Assembly (NCBI GenBank): GCA_963784645.1
Contig: CAWARY010000005.1
Coordinates: 62,001 to 126,000, forward strand
Length of the DNA stretch: 64,000 bases
DNA from: JBBRVW01 sp963784645
GTDB taxonomy: Bacteria > Actinomycetota > Actinomycetes > JACCUZ01
Direction: 5' to 3'
Shown here piece by piece: positions 8,545-16,682 of this stretch (within the stretch, counting starts at the first letter, position 1; every line of letters starts with the position of its first letter). The notes under the pieces are model-generated. The model was given only the letters and a program-made list of their open reading frames with translations. It was not told the DNA's origin and ran no database searches. A program made the translations under genes and the position numbers.

Positions 8545-8649
8545 GTGACCGACATGCAGAAGCAGGTCAAGGTCAGCAAGCAGGCCAGCCCGGTCCGCCA
8601 GGTCGAGCTCGACCTCCGCTCGCCGTCGGGACGCGTGCTCCCGTTCTGA
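8545..8649 (+). CDS. 34-residue hypothetical peptide
   Basis: A GTG at 8545, four bases after the DUF5999 stop, opens a 34-residue frame starting VTDMQKQVKVSKQASP and ending GRVLPF. It is polar with no signal or membrane segment. The proximity suggests an operon with DUF5999. There is no strong ribosome binding site and I recognise no family, so this may be chance. Confidence 0.3.
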   Translation: MTDMQKQVKVSKQASPVRQVELDLRSPSGRVLPF

Positions 8650-8665
8650 GCGACCCCTCGGGCTG

Positions 8666-10534
8666 CTAGCCGAGACGCTGGTCGACGTAGCACCAGCGCC
8701 AGGCCTCGCCGGCCTCGAAGCTGCGCATCACGGGGTGGTCGGTCGCCGCGTAGTGCTTGTCGGCATGCCGCTCGGGCGACGAGTCGCAACAGCCGACGTG
8801 CCCGCAGGTGAGGCAGAGGCGCAGGTGCACCCACCGGGTGCCGTCGCGCAGGCACTCCTCGCAGCCGTCGGGGGTGCCCGGGCGCGCAGACACCGGCGCC
8901 TGTGACAGGTGCTCGCACGCCGGCACCCGGTCGATCCGGGCGACCAGCTCGCGCTCGACGTCGCCGCCCTTGTCCACGAGCCGGTCGAGCAGCGACTCCT
9001 CGACGTCCAGCTGGGCCATGACGTCCCGGAGCACCTCGTCGTCGACCTTGCCGAGGTCGCGCACCTTCAGCACCACGGCCCGCTCGGCCTTGAGCATCTC
9101 CAGCCGCAGCCGCCGGTACAGCTCGCTGGGCGTCTCGTCGTCGCTCGGGGCGCCCAGGCGCTCCCAGGCCGCGTCGGCCCGGGTGCGGGTGCGCTCCTCC
9201 AGCCGCTCGATGATCGACGGGTCGTCGCCCTCGGCCTTGAGCTCCTCGAGCCGGGCCAGCCCGGCGCGGGCGGCCTTGGAGAGCAGCGCGGCCTCCTCGA
9301 GCGCGTCCTCCGCGGGGTCCGGGCCCAGGACGTCGAGGCGCCGGACCAGCCAGGGCAGCGTGGTGCCGTTGAGGAGCAGCGTGCCGCCGACGACGGCGAA
9401 TGCTGCCAGCACGAGGACGTCGCGGTTCGGCGTCGCGGCCGGCAGGGCGAAGGCGGCGGCGAGTGTCACCACGCCGCGCATCCCGGCCCAGCTCACGAGC
9501 GTGGCGTTGCTCCAGGACCAGGCCACGGCGCGCAGCCGCCGCGGCCCGAACCGGTAGATCGCGGTGGCGGCGAAGGTCCAGGCGATTCGCGCGACCAGCG
9601 TGGCCAGCAGCACGAGGCCGCAGATCGCGATCAGGCGCGTGGCACTGAGGCCGCCGGTCATCGCGTTGTCGACGACCTGCGAGACCTGGAGCCCGATGAG
9701 CAGGAAGACGGCGTTCTCGAGGACGAACGTGATCGTGCGCCAATTGGTCTGCTCGGAGAGACGCGACGACGCCGACTGCAGGGTCGGCGACTTGTGGCCG
9801 AGGACCAGGCCGACGATGACGACCGACAGCACTCCGCTGCCGTGCACCGACTCGGCGGCGAGGTAGGCGATGAACGGTGCGAGCAACGAGATCGTCGTGT
9901 CGAGCACGACGTCGTCCACCCGGGCGCGGGCCGCGGCGAGGGCGGCGGCCACCACGAGCCCCGCGACCACACCGCCGCCCGCGGCGAGCGCGAAGTCGGT
10001 GCCGACCTCGACCGCGGTGACCGTGGTGGCGATGGCGGCCGTGGTGGTGCGGAAGGCGACCAGCGCCGTCGCGTCGTTCAGGAGGCTCTCGCCCTCGAGG
10101 ATCGACACGATCCGCCGGGGCATCCCGACCTTGCGCGCGATGGTGGTGGCCGCGACCGCGTCGGGGGGCGAGACCACGGCGCCGAGCGCCAGCGCAGCGG
10201 CGACGGAGACGCCGGGCACGACCCACCAGGTGACCAGGCCGACCAGCAGCGTGGTGAAGACGACAGCCCCGACCGCCAGGATCCCGATCGCCTGCCGGTT
10301 CGCGCGGACGTCGACCAAGGACGTCCGGATCGCGGCGGCGTAGAGGAGGGGTGGCAGGAAGCCGATCAGCACCAGCTCTGGCTCGACGTGGTACTCGGGG
10401 ACACCCGGCACGAACGACGCGAGCAGGCCGACCACGACGAGGACGAGGGGTGCGGACAGCCCGAGGCGACGCGCCGCGGCGGCCACGATGGCCACCGCGA
10501 CGACGAGGGCAAGGATCTGGAGGGCTTCGTGCAT
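8666..10534 (-). CDS. Na+/H+ antiporter (CPA1 type) with C-terminal UBP-type zinc finger
   Basis: A 622-residue protein. Residues 1 to about 390 form a cation:proton antiporter of the CPA1/NhaP type with roughly 11-12 membrane spans; the ion site is in ALGAVVSPPDAVAATTIA and EGESLLNDATALV. Residues about 400-530 are a charged cytoplasmic region typical of NhaP-type antiporters. The last about 80 residues are a zinc finger of the UBP type: C-x-H, then CEECLRDG, CLTCGHVGCCDS and paired histidines. In eukaryotes UBP fingers bind the ubiquitin C-terminus; the bacterial ligand is unknown. A stand-alone homologue lies at 48992. Confidence 0.9.
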   Translation of the reverse strand: MHEALQILALVVAVAIVAAAARRLGLSAPLVLVVVGLLASFVPGVPEYHVEPELVLIGFLPPLLYAAAIRTSLVDVRANRQAIGILAVGAVVFTTLLVGLVTWWVVPGVSVAAALALGAVVSPPDAVAATTIARKVGMPRRIVSILEGESLLNDATALVAFRTTTAAIATTVTAVEVGTDFALAAGGGVVAGLVVAAALAAARARVDDVVLDTTISLLAPFIAYLAAESVHGSGVLSVVIVGLVLGHKSPTLQSASSRLSEQTNWRTITFVLENAVFLLIGLQVSQVVDNAMTGGLSATRLIAICGLVLLATLVARIAWTFAATAIYRFGPRRLRAVAWSWSNATLVSWAGMRGVVTLAAAFALPAATPNRDVLVLAAFAVVGGTLLLNGTTLPWLVRRLDVLGPDPAEDALEEAALLSKAARAGLARLEELKAEGDDPSIIERLEERTRTRADAAWERLGAPSDDETPSELYRRLRLEMLKAERAVVLKVRDLGKVDDEVLRDVMAQLDVEESLLDRLVDKGGDVERELVARIDRVPACEHLSQAPVSARPGTPDGCEECLRDGTRWVHLRLCLTCGHVGCCDSSPERHADKHYAATDHPVMRSFEAGEAWRWCYVDQRLG

Positions 10535-10590
10535 CGGTCAGGACAGCGCCAGTGGCCGGGCGGGGATTCCCCCGGGGCCGGGGCCCGGCG

Positions 10591-11301
10591 TCAGCGGTAC
10601 TCCGGGTTCGGGTGGTCGAACCGGGCGCCGGCGTCCCACTCGGTGCGCTGGTTGCCCCGGGCAGGTACGCCGCCCGCGTCCTTGAGCAGCCGGGCCAGGT
10701 GCATGAGGTTCCACGTCATGAACGCGGTGTTGCGGCGGGTGAAGTCGTTGGTGACACCGCCGGAGCCCTCGTCCAGGTAGCTGGGCCCCGGGCCGGCCTC
10801 GCCGATCCAGCCGGCGTCGGCCTGGGGCGGGATGGTGCAGCCCAGGTGCTGGAGCGAGTAGAGGACGTTCATCGCGACGTGCTTGATGCCGTCCTCGTTG
10901 CCGGTGACCAGGACGCCGCCCACCTTGCCGTAGTAGGCGTACTGGCCGGCGGCGTTGAGCTCGCTGCTGCCGGCGTAGAGCCGCTCGATGACGCGGGTGC
11001 AGACGCTGCTCTTGTCGCCGAGCCAGATGGGGGTGCAGACGACCAGGATGTCTGCGGCCTTGACCGTCTCGTACACCTCCGGCCAGTCGTCGCGGTCGAA
11101 GCCGTGCTCACGCATGTCGACCTGGACGCCCGGCGCGAAGTCGTGGTCGACGGCACGGATCTCGTCGACGTGGACGCCGTGCGCCCGCATGATCGCCACG
11201 CTGTTGGCTGCCAGCCCTGCGGTGTTCGACACCTCGGGGCTGCGCTTCAGCGTGCAGTTGAGGAAGACCGCGCGCAGGCCGGCGAAGTCGTCGTCGCTCA
11301 T
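10591..11301 (-). CDS. Flavodoxin-fold NAD(P)H-dependent oxidoreductase
   Basis: A 236-residue protein of the flavodoxin/NADPH-dependent FMN reductase class. The FMN phosphate loop lies at LNCTLKRSPEVSNTAGL, and VVCTPIWLGDKSSVCTRVIERL and GVLVTGNEDGIKHVAMNVLYSL match the isoalloxazine-contact loops of this family. It should carry FMN and reduce quinones or other small acceptors in the cytoplasm; the actual acceptor is unknown. The start is the ATG at 11301; a longer frame upstream is the shadow of the basic tail of Ku. It is 22 bases downstream of ku on the same strand. Confidence 0.85.
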   Translation of the reverse strand: MSDDDFAGLRAVFLNCTLKRSPEVSNTAGLAANSVAIMRAHGVHVDEIRAVDHDFAPGVQVDMREHGFDRDDWPEVYETVKAADILVVCTPIWLGDKSSVCTRVIERLYAGSSELNAAGQYAYYGKVGGVLVTGNEDGIKHVAMNVLYSLQHLGCTIPPQADAGWIGEAGPGPSYLDEGSGGVTNDFTRRNTAFMTWNLMHLARLLKDAGGVPARGNQRTEWDAGARFDHPNPEYR

Positions 11302-11323
11302 GGAGTCGGCCTCCGGTCGTGGG

Positions 11324-12292
11324 TCACGCCGACTTGCGGGCGGCGCTCTTCTTCGCGGTCGCGGTCTTCTTGGTCGCGCTCTTCTTGGCGGCGGCCTTCT
11401 TGGCCGGTTTCGCCGCCGCCTTCTTGGCGGTGCTGTCTGCGGGGGCCTTGGCGGCGGTCTTCTTGGCGGCGGGCTTCTTCGACGTCGACGTACCGGACGA
11501 GGCGGACCCGCCTCCGGCGCGCCGCTCCTTCGCCTCCGCGACGCTGCGCCGCAGGGCATCCATCAGGTCGACCACCTGGCCGGACGACTCCGGCTCCTCG
11601 GCCGGGGCGACGACCTCGCGGCCGGCCACCTTGGCGTCGATGACCTCCTCGAGCGCCCCGCGGTACTCGTCGGTGAACTCCTCGGGCTCGAAGTCGCCGG
11701 AGAGCGCCGTGATGTAGGACTCGGCCATCGCGAGCTCCTGCTCGCGGATCTTGACGTCGTCGTCGAGGCCGAGCTTGGGCTCGCGCACCTCGTCCGGCCA
11801 CAGCAGCGTCTGCAGCACGAGCACCCCGTCGCGGGCGCGCAGCATGGCCAGCCGCTCGCGCTGCCGCAGGGCGACCTTGACCACGGCGACGCGGTCGGCC
11901 TTCTCCAGCGCGTCACGCAGCAGGATGTAGGGCTTCACGTCGCCGGTCGGGTCGCAGTAGTAGGGCTTGCTCATCTGCACGGCGTCGATCTGCTCCGCCG
12001 GCACGAAGCTCAGGACCTCGACCGAGCGCGACGAGGAGATCGGCAGGTTGGCGAAGTCGTCGTCGTCGAGCACCACCATCTCGCCGTCGGGCAGCTCGTA
12101 GCCCTTGGCGATGTCGGCGTAGGCGACCTCCTCGCCGTCGACCGAGCAGACCCGCTTGTAGCGGATCCGGCCGCCGTCCTCGCGGTGCACCTGGCGGAAG
12201 GAGATGTCCTTCTCCTCGGTCGCACTGAACAGCCGGACGGGGATCGACACCAGCCCGAACGAGATCGAGCCCTTCCAGACGCTCTGCGGCAT
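11324..12292 (-). CDS. ku: Non-homologous end-joining protein Ku
   Basis: Bacterial Ku forms a ring dimer on DNA ends and recruits LigD. This 322-residue protein starts MPQSVWKGSISFGLVSIPVRLF, the typical Ku N-terminus, and continues through the beta-barrel (FRQVHREDGGRIRYKRVC) and the GDFEPEEFTDEYRGALEEVI linker. The last about 65 residues are a lysine/alanine tail with AAKK repeats, like the extended Ku of mycobacteria and streptomycetes, thought to help DNA binding. The ATG at 12292 is preferred over one 12 codons upstream because it matches the family N-terminus. No ligD is present in this window. Confidence 0.95.
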   Translation of the reverse strand: MPQSVWKGSISFGLVSIPVRLFSATEEKDISFRQVHREDGGRIRYKRVCSVDGEEVAYADIAKGYELPDGEMVVLDDDDFANLPISSSRSVEVLSFVPAEQIDAVQMSKPYYCDPTGDVKPYILLRDALEKADRVAVVKVALRQRERLAMLRARDGVLVLQTLLWPDEVREPKLGLDDDVKIREQELAMAESYITALSGDFEPEEFTDEYRGALEEVIDAKVAGREVVAPAEEPESSGQVVDLMDALRRSVAEAKERRAGGGSASSGTSTSKKPAAKKTAAKAPADSTAKKAAAKPAKKAAAKKSATKKTATAKKSAARKSA

Positions 12293-12444
12293 GACGCCAT
12301 GATCGTGCCGAACGGCCGTGCGCGCCACCTCACCTGCGAGATCGGAGCAGGTCAGCGCCCCGGTCGAGGTCCTTTGTCGACAATCACGGCCGGTTGCGGC
12401 GCGTCCAGCCGGGTTGTGTCCCGGGGTCGTGGCACGGTCAGAGC

Positions 12445-12684
12445 ATGACCACGAGCGCTGTCGTCCTGAGGTGGTGCGCCACCTGCCTCGACGAGACCAT
12501 GTTCGACCAGCCCGAGTGCGCCGACCGGCACGGCGGCGACTGCCCCGAGTGGGTGTGCGTCACCTGCGGCGACGCGCTGCTCCTGGGGTTCGCGCCGCTG
12601 CAGCCGGCGCACGGTGGTCGGTCCGGCCGATCCGCCCGGGTGGGGCGTCCGGGCCGTCCCGGTCGCCGACGCAGCGTGGCGTGA
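12445..12684 (+). CDS. Small cysteine-rich zinc-ribbon-like protein
   Basis: A 79-residue protein with cysteines at 11, 14, 25, 33, 38 and 41, including two CxxC pairs (CATC and CVTC), which suggests a zinc ribbon or knuckle. The last 25 residues are basic and rich in glycine and arginine. It may bind nucleic acid, but this rests only on composition. It is divergent from ku and lies 10 bases before the PsiE-family gene, so the two may be cotranscribed. I recognise no named family. Confidence 0.65.
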   Translation: MTTSAVVLRWCATCLDETMFDQPECADRHGGDCPEWVCVTCGDALLLGFAPLQPAHGGRSGRSARVGRPGRPGRRRSVA

Positions 12685-12694
12685 CCGGAGCCCC

Positions 12695-13255
12695 ATGAGC
12701 GAGCGAGACACCGAGGAGGAGCCGCCGCGCTACGTCCGCGTCGGCAACGCACTGCTCGCGGTGACCGAGGACGTCATCTACGTCGGTATCGCGGTGGTCC
12801 TGGCGGTCGGGGCGCTGGCGTTGCTGGTCGCGGCCGGTCGTGGCATGACCCACGTCGGCGGTGACGTCGCCACCACGGAGATCGTGCTCGAGGTGCTGGA
12901 CACCCTGCTGCTCGTCTTCATCGTGGTCGAGCTGCTCTACGCCGTCCGCGTCATCCTCGGCAAGCGCGAGGTGGTGGCCGAGCCGTTCCTCGTGGTCGGG
13001 ATCATCGCCTCGATCAAGGAGATCATCGTCCTCTCGGTCGAGGCCGCCGACCTGATCGGCAAGAGCCAGAAGTTCACCCATGCGATCGTCGAGGTGGGCG
13101 TGCTGGGTGCGCTCGTCCTGGTGCTGGCCGCTGCCGCGATCATGTTGCGCGCCAAGGAGCGCCAGCCCGAGGAGGGCGACGCGAGTGCGCGGGCGCCGGA
13201 GCTGCGCGATGCCGCCGGACCGCGTCCCGCACAAGGCGACCCGGGGGACCGCTGA
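12695..13255 (+). CDS. PsiE-family (phosphate-starvation-inducible) membrane protein
   Basis: A 186-residue membrane protein with four predicted spans (about residues 26-48, 65-85, 95-112 and 127-148). The pattern LEVLDTLLLVFIVVELLYAVRVILG followed by VAEPFLVVGIIASIKEIIVLS is typical of the PsiE domain. The role of PsiE proteins is not known; the name comes from phosphate-starvation induction in Escherichia coli. The C-terminal 35 residues are charged and cytoplasmic. The ATG at 12695 is taken because it starts the family-like part. Confidence 0.8.
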   Translation: MSERDTEEEPPRYVRVGNALLAVTEDVIYVGIAVVLAVGALALLVAAGRGMTHVGGDVATTEIVLEVLDTLLLVFIVVELLYAVRVILGKREVVAEPFLVVGIIASIKEIIVLSVEAADLIGKSQKFTHAIVEVGVLGALVLVLAAAAIMLRAKERQPEEGDASARAPELRDAAGPRPAQGDPGDR

Positions 13256-13337
13256 GGCTCCTCCGCGCGAAGGGGGACGTGCGGGCCGGACTCGCGCGGG
13301 TCAGGACGCCTACAGCTCCGCGAGAGCGGTGCTGCCC

Positions 13338-13736
13338 TCAGCCGACGAGCTCGCCGCCGGTGCGGTCGGCAGCCCAGCACCGCACGATGTCGCGGACCGA
13401 GAGGATGCCGGCCACGTCGCCCTGGTCGAGGACGATCAGGTGCCGGAAACCGCCGCGCATCATGGCGTCGGCCGCCTGCTCGAGGGTCCAGGACGGGGCG
13501 GCGTAGACCAGGTCGCCGGTGAGGTGGTCCCGGACGTGCTCGGTGTCCGGGTCCTGGGCCGAGCCGACCGAGGCGAGGACGTCGCGCTCGGTGAGGATCC
13601 CGATGCCGGCGCCGTCCGGGTCGTGCACGACCGCCGCGCCGACGTGCCGGGCAGCCATGGCCCGACTGGCTTCGCGCAGGGTGTGGTCGGGGCCGATCGT
13701 CAGCACCTCGTGGCTCATGCCCTCGCGGACCTGCAT
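13338..13736 (-). CDS. Tandem CBS domain protein
   Basis: A 132-residue protein made of two CBS modules. The first spans about residues 7-60 with ARHVGAAVVHDPDGAGIGILTERDVL, the second about 75-125 with RHLIVLDQGDVAGILSVRDIVR. Each ends in the G-I-L/S-x-R-D strand-helix that forms the adenosine-binding cleft. CBS pairs bind AMP, ATP or similar and regulate partners; a stand-alone protein like this resembles the small CBS proteins of mycobacteria. No partner is evident nearby. Confidence 0.88.
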   Translation of the reverse strand: MQVREGMSHEVLTIGPDHTLREASRAMAARHVGAAVVHDPDGAGIGILTERDVLASVGSAQDPDTEHVRDHLTGDLVYAAPSWTLEQAADAMMRGGFRHLIVLDQGDVAGILSVRDIVRCWAADRTGGELVG

Positions 13737-13824
13737 GCTCGAGACCTCCTCGTGCGGACGGCCGGACCTACTCATCCTGGCCCGGTCCGGCCCGCCAGGG
13801 AAGAGATCACCTCCGGTGCCGCCG

Positions 13825-13830
13825 TATCCT
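13825..13830 (+). promoter_or_regulatory. -10 box TATCCT before a GTG at 13838
   Basis: TATCCT stands 7 bases before GTG at 13838, the leaderless pattern seen elsewhere in this window. The frame opened at 13838 is not the frame of the membrane protein that follows at 13878, which raises the possibility of a one-base error between them. Confidence 0.4.
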
Positions 13831-13877
13831 CGGGCCGGTGACCAGCGAGGCGGTGACCGGCCCGGCGGTGGCCTCGG

Positions 13878-14636
13878 GTGCGGCCCGGCCCGCCGTCCGC
13901 GCTCGCGGCGGTCGTGGCCCGGGCGACCCGGCTGGAGCCGCCGGTGGTGCTCACGCTGGTCTGGGTGCCGCTGGTGCTGCTGCTCGACGTGGGCGCCGGG
14001 ATCTGGGCCCAGCGGGCCCTCGGTGCCGGCACCTGGCTGCTGCTGCTGGCCCTGCTGCGCCGCGAGTCCCCGCTGGTGCGCGCGCAGGTCGCGGTCGTCG
14101 TGCTGTTCGCCACCGCCGTCGAGTACACGTTCTCGCCGCTGCTCGAGGTGTACGTGTACCGGCTGGGCAACGTCCCCGCGTTCGTCCCGCCCGGGCACGG
14201 CCTGGTCTACCTGTGCGCGCTGGCGATCGGTCGCGCGGCCTGGGTGCGCCGGCGTACCGCCGGGCTGGTGGCTGCGACCGTCGCGGCAGGTGGGGCGTAC
14301 GCCGGGTGGGGGCTGCTGCTGCACGACCGGCCGGACGCGCTGGGCGCGTTCTGGTACCTCTGCCTGCTCGGCTTCCTCGTCTGGGGCCGCTCCCGCACCC
14401 TCTACGTCGGGGCCTTCCTCGTCGTGACCTACCTCGAGCTGCTGGGCACCTGGCTGGGCACCTGGGCCTGGCAGACCCACGACCCCACCGGGCTGGTGAC
14501 GATCGGCAACCCGCCCTCCGGCGCGGCCGGCGGCTACGGCTGGTTCGACCTCGCCGCGGTGCTGGCCGGCCCCGCCGTCCTCGCCACGGCACGGCGGCTC
14601 CGCCGCCACCGCCCGGCGGAGATCATCAGCTCCTGA
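13878..14636 (+). CDS. Multi-spanning membrane protein, unknown function
   Basis: A 252-residue integral membrane protein with about seven hydrophobic segments and short loops. Near the C-terminus it carries TIGNPPSGAAGGYGWFDLAAV after a THDPTG loop, a conserved pattern of actinobacterial membrane proteins of unknown role. I cannot name the family safely. The start is uncertain. GTG at 13878 gives this frame, but the better promoter spacing points to GTG at 13838 in another frame; removing one base near 13890-13905 would join them. Confidence 0.65.
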   Translation: MRPGPPSALAAVVARATRLEPPVVLTLVWVPLVLLLDVGAGIWAQRALGAGTWLLLLALLRRESPLVRAQVAVVVLFATAVEYTFSPLLEVYVYRLGNVPAFVPPGHGLVYLCALAIGRAAWVRRRTAGLVAATVAAGGAYAGWGLLLHDRPDALGAFWYLCLLGFLVWGRSRTLYVGAFLVVTYLELLGTWLGTWAWQTHDPTGLVTIGNPPSGAAGGYGWFDLAAVLAGPAVLATARRLRRHRPAEIISS

Positions 14637-14698
14637 GCTGCCGCGACGCGCCGGTCCGGACGGGCGGGTCGCGAGCGAACGGGAGCAGCGCCTGGACC

Positions 14699-14752
14699 AC
14701 TCCCCAACAAGTGCTTGACGGTTGCCCGACTGTCCCGACAGACTCCCCAACA
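14699..14752 (+). promoter_or_regulatory. Promoter/operator region of the ArsR-MFS operon
   Basis: TTGACG at 14715-14720 is a good -35 box. A short perfect palindrome CTGTC-CC-GACAG at 14730-14741 lies between it and the start codon, where an ArsR-family repressor would bind. The 11-mer ACTCCCCAACA occurs twice as a direct repeat, at 14699-14709 and 14742-14752, flanking the promoter. Confidence 0.4.
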
Positions 14753-15282
14753 TGTCTTCGGGAGTCGCCGACCACGACCGGGTGGTCTCGCTGAGGTCGC
14801 TGGCCCACCCGGTGCGGCTGCGGATGCTGTCGCTGCTCACCGGGACCGCGATGTCGGCCGCCGAGGTCGCGCGGGAGCTCGGCCTCACCCACGCCAACGC
14901 GAGCTACCACCTGCGACAGCTGAAGGCGGCCGGCCAGCTGGTCGAGGCGGGGGAGGAGACCATCCGCGGCGGCCGCGCCAAGCGCTACCGGTACGACATC
15001 GACGCGCCCGGGGCCACCGACCACGACGCCGATGCCCGGACCACGTTCTTCCGGGTGCTGGCCGACGAGCTGGTCCGCCGCGCCCGGACGGCGGACCCGG
15101 CCGGACGCGGGCACAGCACGGACGCCGAGCTCTGGGTGTCCCCGGAGGCGTGGGCCGCTGCGCTCGACCTCGTCGGACGAGCCAGCTCCGACCTGCACCG
15201 GCTCGCGAGGGCACCCCGGTCGCCCGGTGCCGTCCACGTCAGCGTCACGGTCGGCCTGTTCCAGATGTCGGCGGACTCGTGA
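14752..15282 (+). CDS. ArsR-family winged-helix transcriptional regulator
   Basis: A 176-residue regulator. Residues about 10-85 form a winged helix of the ArsR type (LRSLAHPVRLRMLSLLTG, then AAEVARELGLTHANASYHLRQLK as the recognition helix). The C-terminal half probably handles dimerisation or effector binding. No clear metal-binding cysteines are present, so the signal is likely not a metal. The stop overlaps the MFS gene as GTGA, so it most likely controls that transporter. The ATG at 14752 is chosen because it follows the promoter and palindrome directly. Confidence 0.88.
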   Translation: MSSGVADHDRVVSLRSLAHPVRLRMLSLLTGTAMSAAEVARELGLTHANASYHLRQLKAAGQLVEAGEETIRGGRAKRYRYDIDAPGATDHDADARTTFFRVLADELVRRARTADPAGRGHSTDAELWVSPEAWAAALDLVGRASSDLHRLARAPRSPGAVHVSVTVGLFQMSADS

Positions 15283-16514
15283 GCGTCCGGGCGGTGCTGC
15301 GGCACCGGGCGTACACCTATCTCCTGACCGGCCGCACCGTGTCGTTGGTCGGCAACTCGATGGCGGGCATCGCGGTCACCTTCGCCGTCCTCGACCTCAC
15401 CGGCTCGGCGACCGACCTCGGCCTGGTGCTGGCCGCCCGCAGCGTGCCGCAGGTCGTGTTCCTGCTGTTCGGTGGCGTGCTCGCCGACCGCCTGCCCCGG
15501 CACCTCGTCCTCGTGGTCACCAACGTGGTCAGCGGCGCGACCCAGGCGGTTGCGGCGGCCCTCGTGCTCACCGGCCACGCCTCGGTCGGCACCCTCGCCG
15601 CACTGGGCGCGGTCAACGGGGCCTCGACCGCGTTCATCTTCCCGGCCAGTGCCGGGCTGCTGCCCCAGACAGTCCCGGCGGGCGACCTCCAGCCGGCCAA
15701 CGTGCTGCTGCGGATGTTCTCCACCGTCGCGATGATCGGTGGCGTCTCCGTCGGCGGCGTGCTGGTCGCCGGCGTGGGCCCGGGCTGGGGGCTGGCGGTC
15801 GACTCGGGGTCGTTCCTCGTGGCGGCGATGTGCTTCGGTGCGATCCGGCTCGACGCGCAGGAGCGGCTCCCCGCGAGCAACGTCCTGGTCGACCTCCGCG
15901 AGGGCTGGACGGCCTTCCGCAGCCGGACCTGGCTCTGGGTCGTGGTCCTCGCGTTCGGCGTCATCAACGCGGCCGAGGCGGCCGGCTGGAACACGCTCGG
16001 CCCCACGATCGCCGACGACACGTTCGGCCGGCGGGGCTGGGGCTTCGTGCTCGCCGCCGAGACGGCCGGCATGTTCGTCGCAGGGTTGCTGCTGTTGCGG
16101 GTGCGGTTCCGGCGTCCCCTGTTCGTCGGGATGCTCGGTGTCACGGTGTGGTCGCCGCTGATGCTGGTCCTCGCCGCGGAGCCCGGGGTCCTGGTGCTGG
16201 CCGCCGCGACCCTGGTCGCCGGCGCCGCCCTCGAGCTGTTCGGCATCGGTTGGGACCTCACGATGCAGCAGCACGTCCCGCCGCACCTGCTCAGCCGGGT
16301 CTACGCCTACGACGCACTGGGATCACTGGTCGCGATCCCGGTCGGCCAGGTGCTCGCCGGACCCGCGGCGGGCTGGCTCGGCGTCCGGCCGGCGGTGGTG
16401 CTCTGCGCCGTCGTCCTGATGGTCGCCGGTCTGGCGGCCACGGCGGTGCCCGCCGTACGCCGGCTGGAGCGCACCGACCTCGCCCTGCCGGTACCTGACA
16501 CCGTCAGCGGCTGA
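15279..16514 (+). CDS. MFS transporter (enterobactin-exporter-like, EntS type)
   Basis: A 411-residue transporter with about 12 membrane spans. The loop between spans 2 and 3 reads FGGVLADRLPRH, the MFS signature, and NGASTAFIFPASAGLLPQTVP is typical of the EntS-like branch of drug/siderophore exporters. The GTG start overlaps the ArsR stop by four bases, so the two are translationally coupled. Transport is probably outward by proton exchange; the substrate is unknown but should relate to whatever the ArsR regulator senses. Confidence 0.87.
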   Translation: MSVRAVLRHRAYTYLLTGRTVSLVGNSMAGIAVTFAVLDLTGSATDLGLVLAARSVPQVVFLLFGGVLADRLPRHLVLVVTNVVSGATQAVAAALVLTGHASVGTLAALGAVNGASTAFIFPASAGLLPQTVPAGDLQPANVLLRMFSTVAMIGGVSVGGVLVAGVGPGWGLAVDSGSFLVAAMCFGAIRLDAQERLPASNVLVDLREGWTAFRSRTWLWVVVLAFGVINAAEAAGWNTLGPTIADDTFGRRGWGFVLAAETAGMFVAGLLLLRVRFRRPLFVGMLGVTVWSPLMLVLAAEPGVLVLAAATLVAGAALELFGIGWDLTMQQHVPPHLLSRVYAYDALGSLVAIPVGQVLAGPAAGWLGVRPAVVLCAVVLMVAGLAATAVPAVRRLERTDLALPVPDTVSG

Positions 16515-16682
16515 CCGGGCGGGCGTGCCGCCGCCGGGGCCGTGCAGTGGCTCGGCCGGGAGGAACCGGGAAGACCGAGCTGCGCCGGCGGTCGGTGAGG
16601 TCGGCGGATGTTGCTCGAACCTGCCCCGCCCTATGGAGTCCCGCGGGTACGGTGCTGGCTCCGCGCGAGGGTTGGGGATGTG

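Noticed and set aside
8909..10780. 623-codon open frame on the plus strand
   Set aside because: Antisense to the antiporter gene; no family similarity, extreme arginine/aspartate/histidine content.
12445..12684. Part of a ligD or polymerase gene next to ku
   Set aside because: It is a 79-residue cysteine-rich protein with no ligase, polymerase or nuclease motif.
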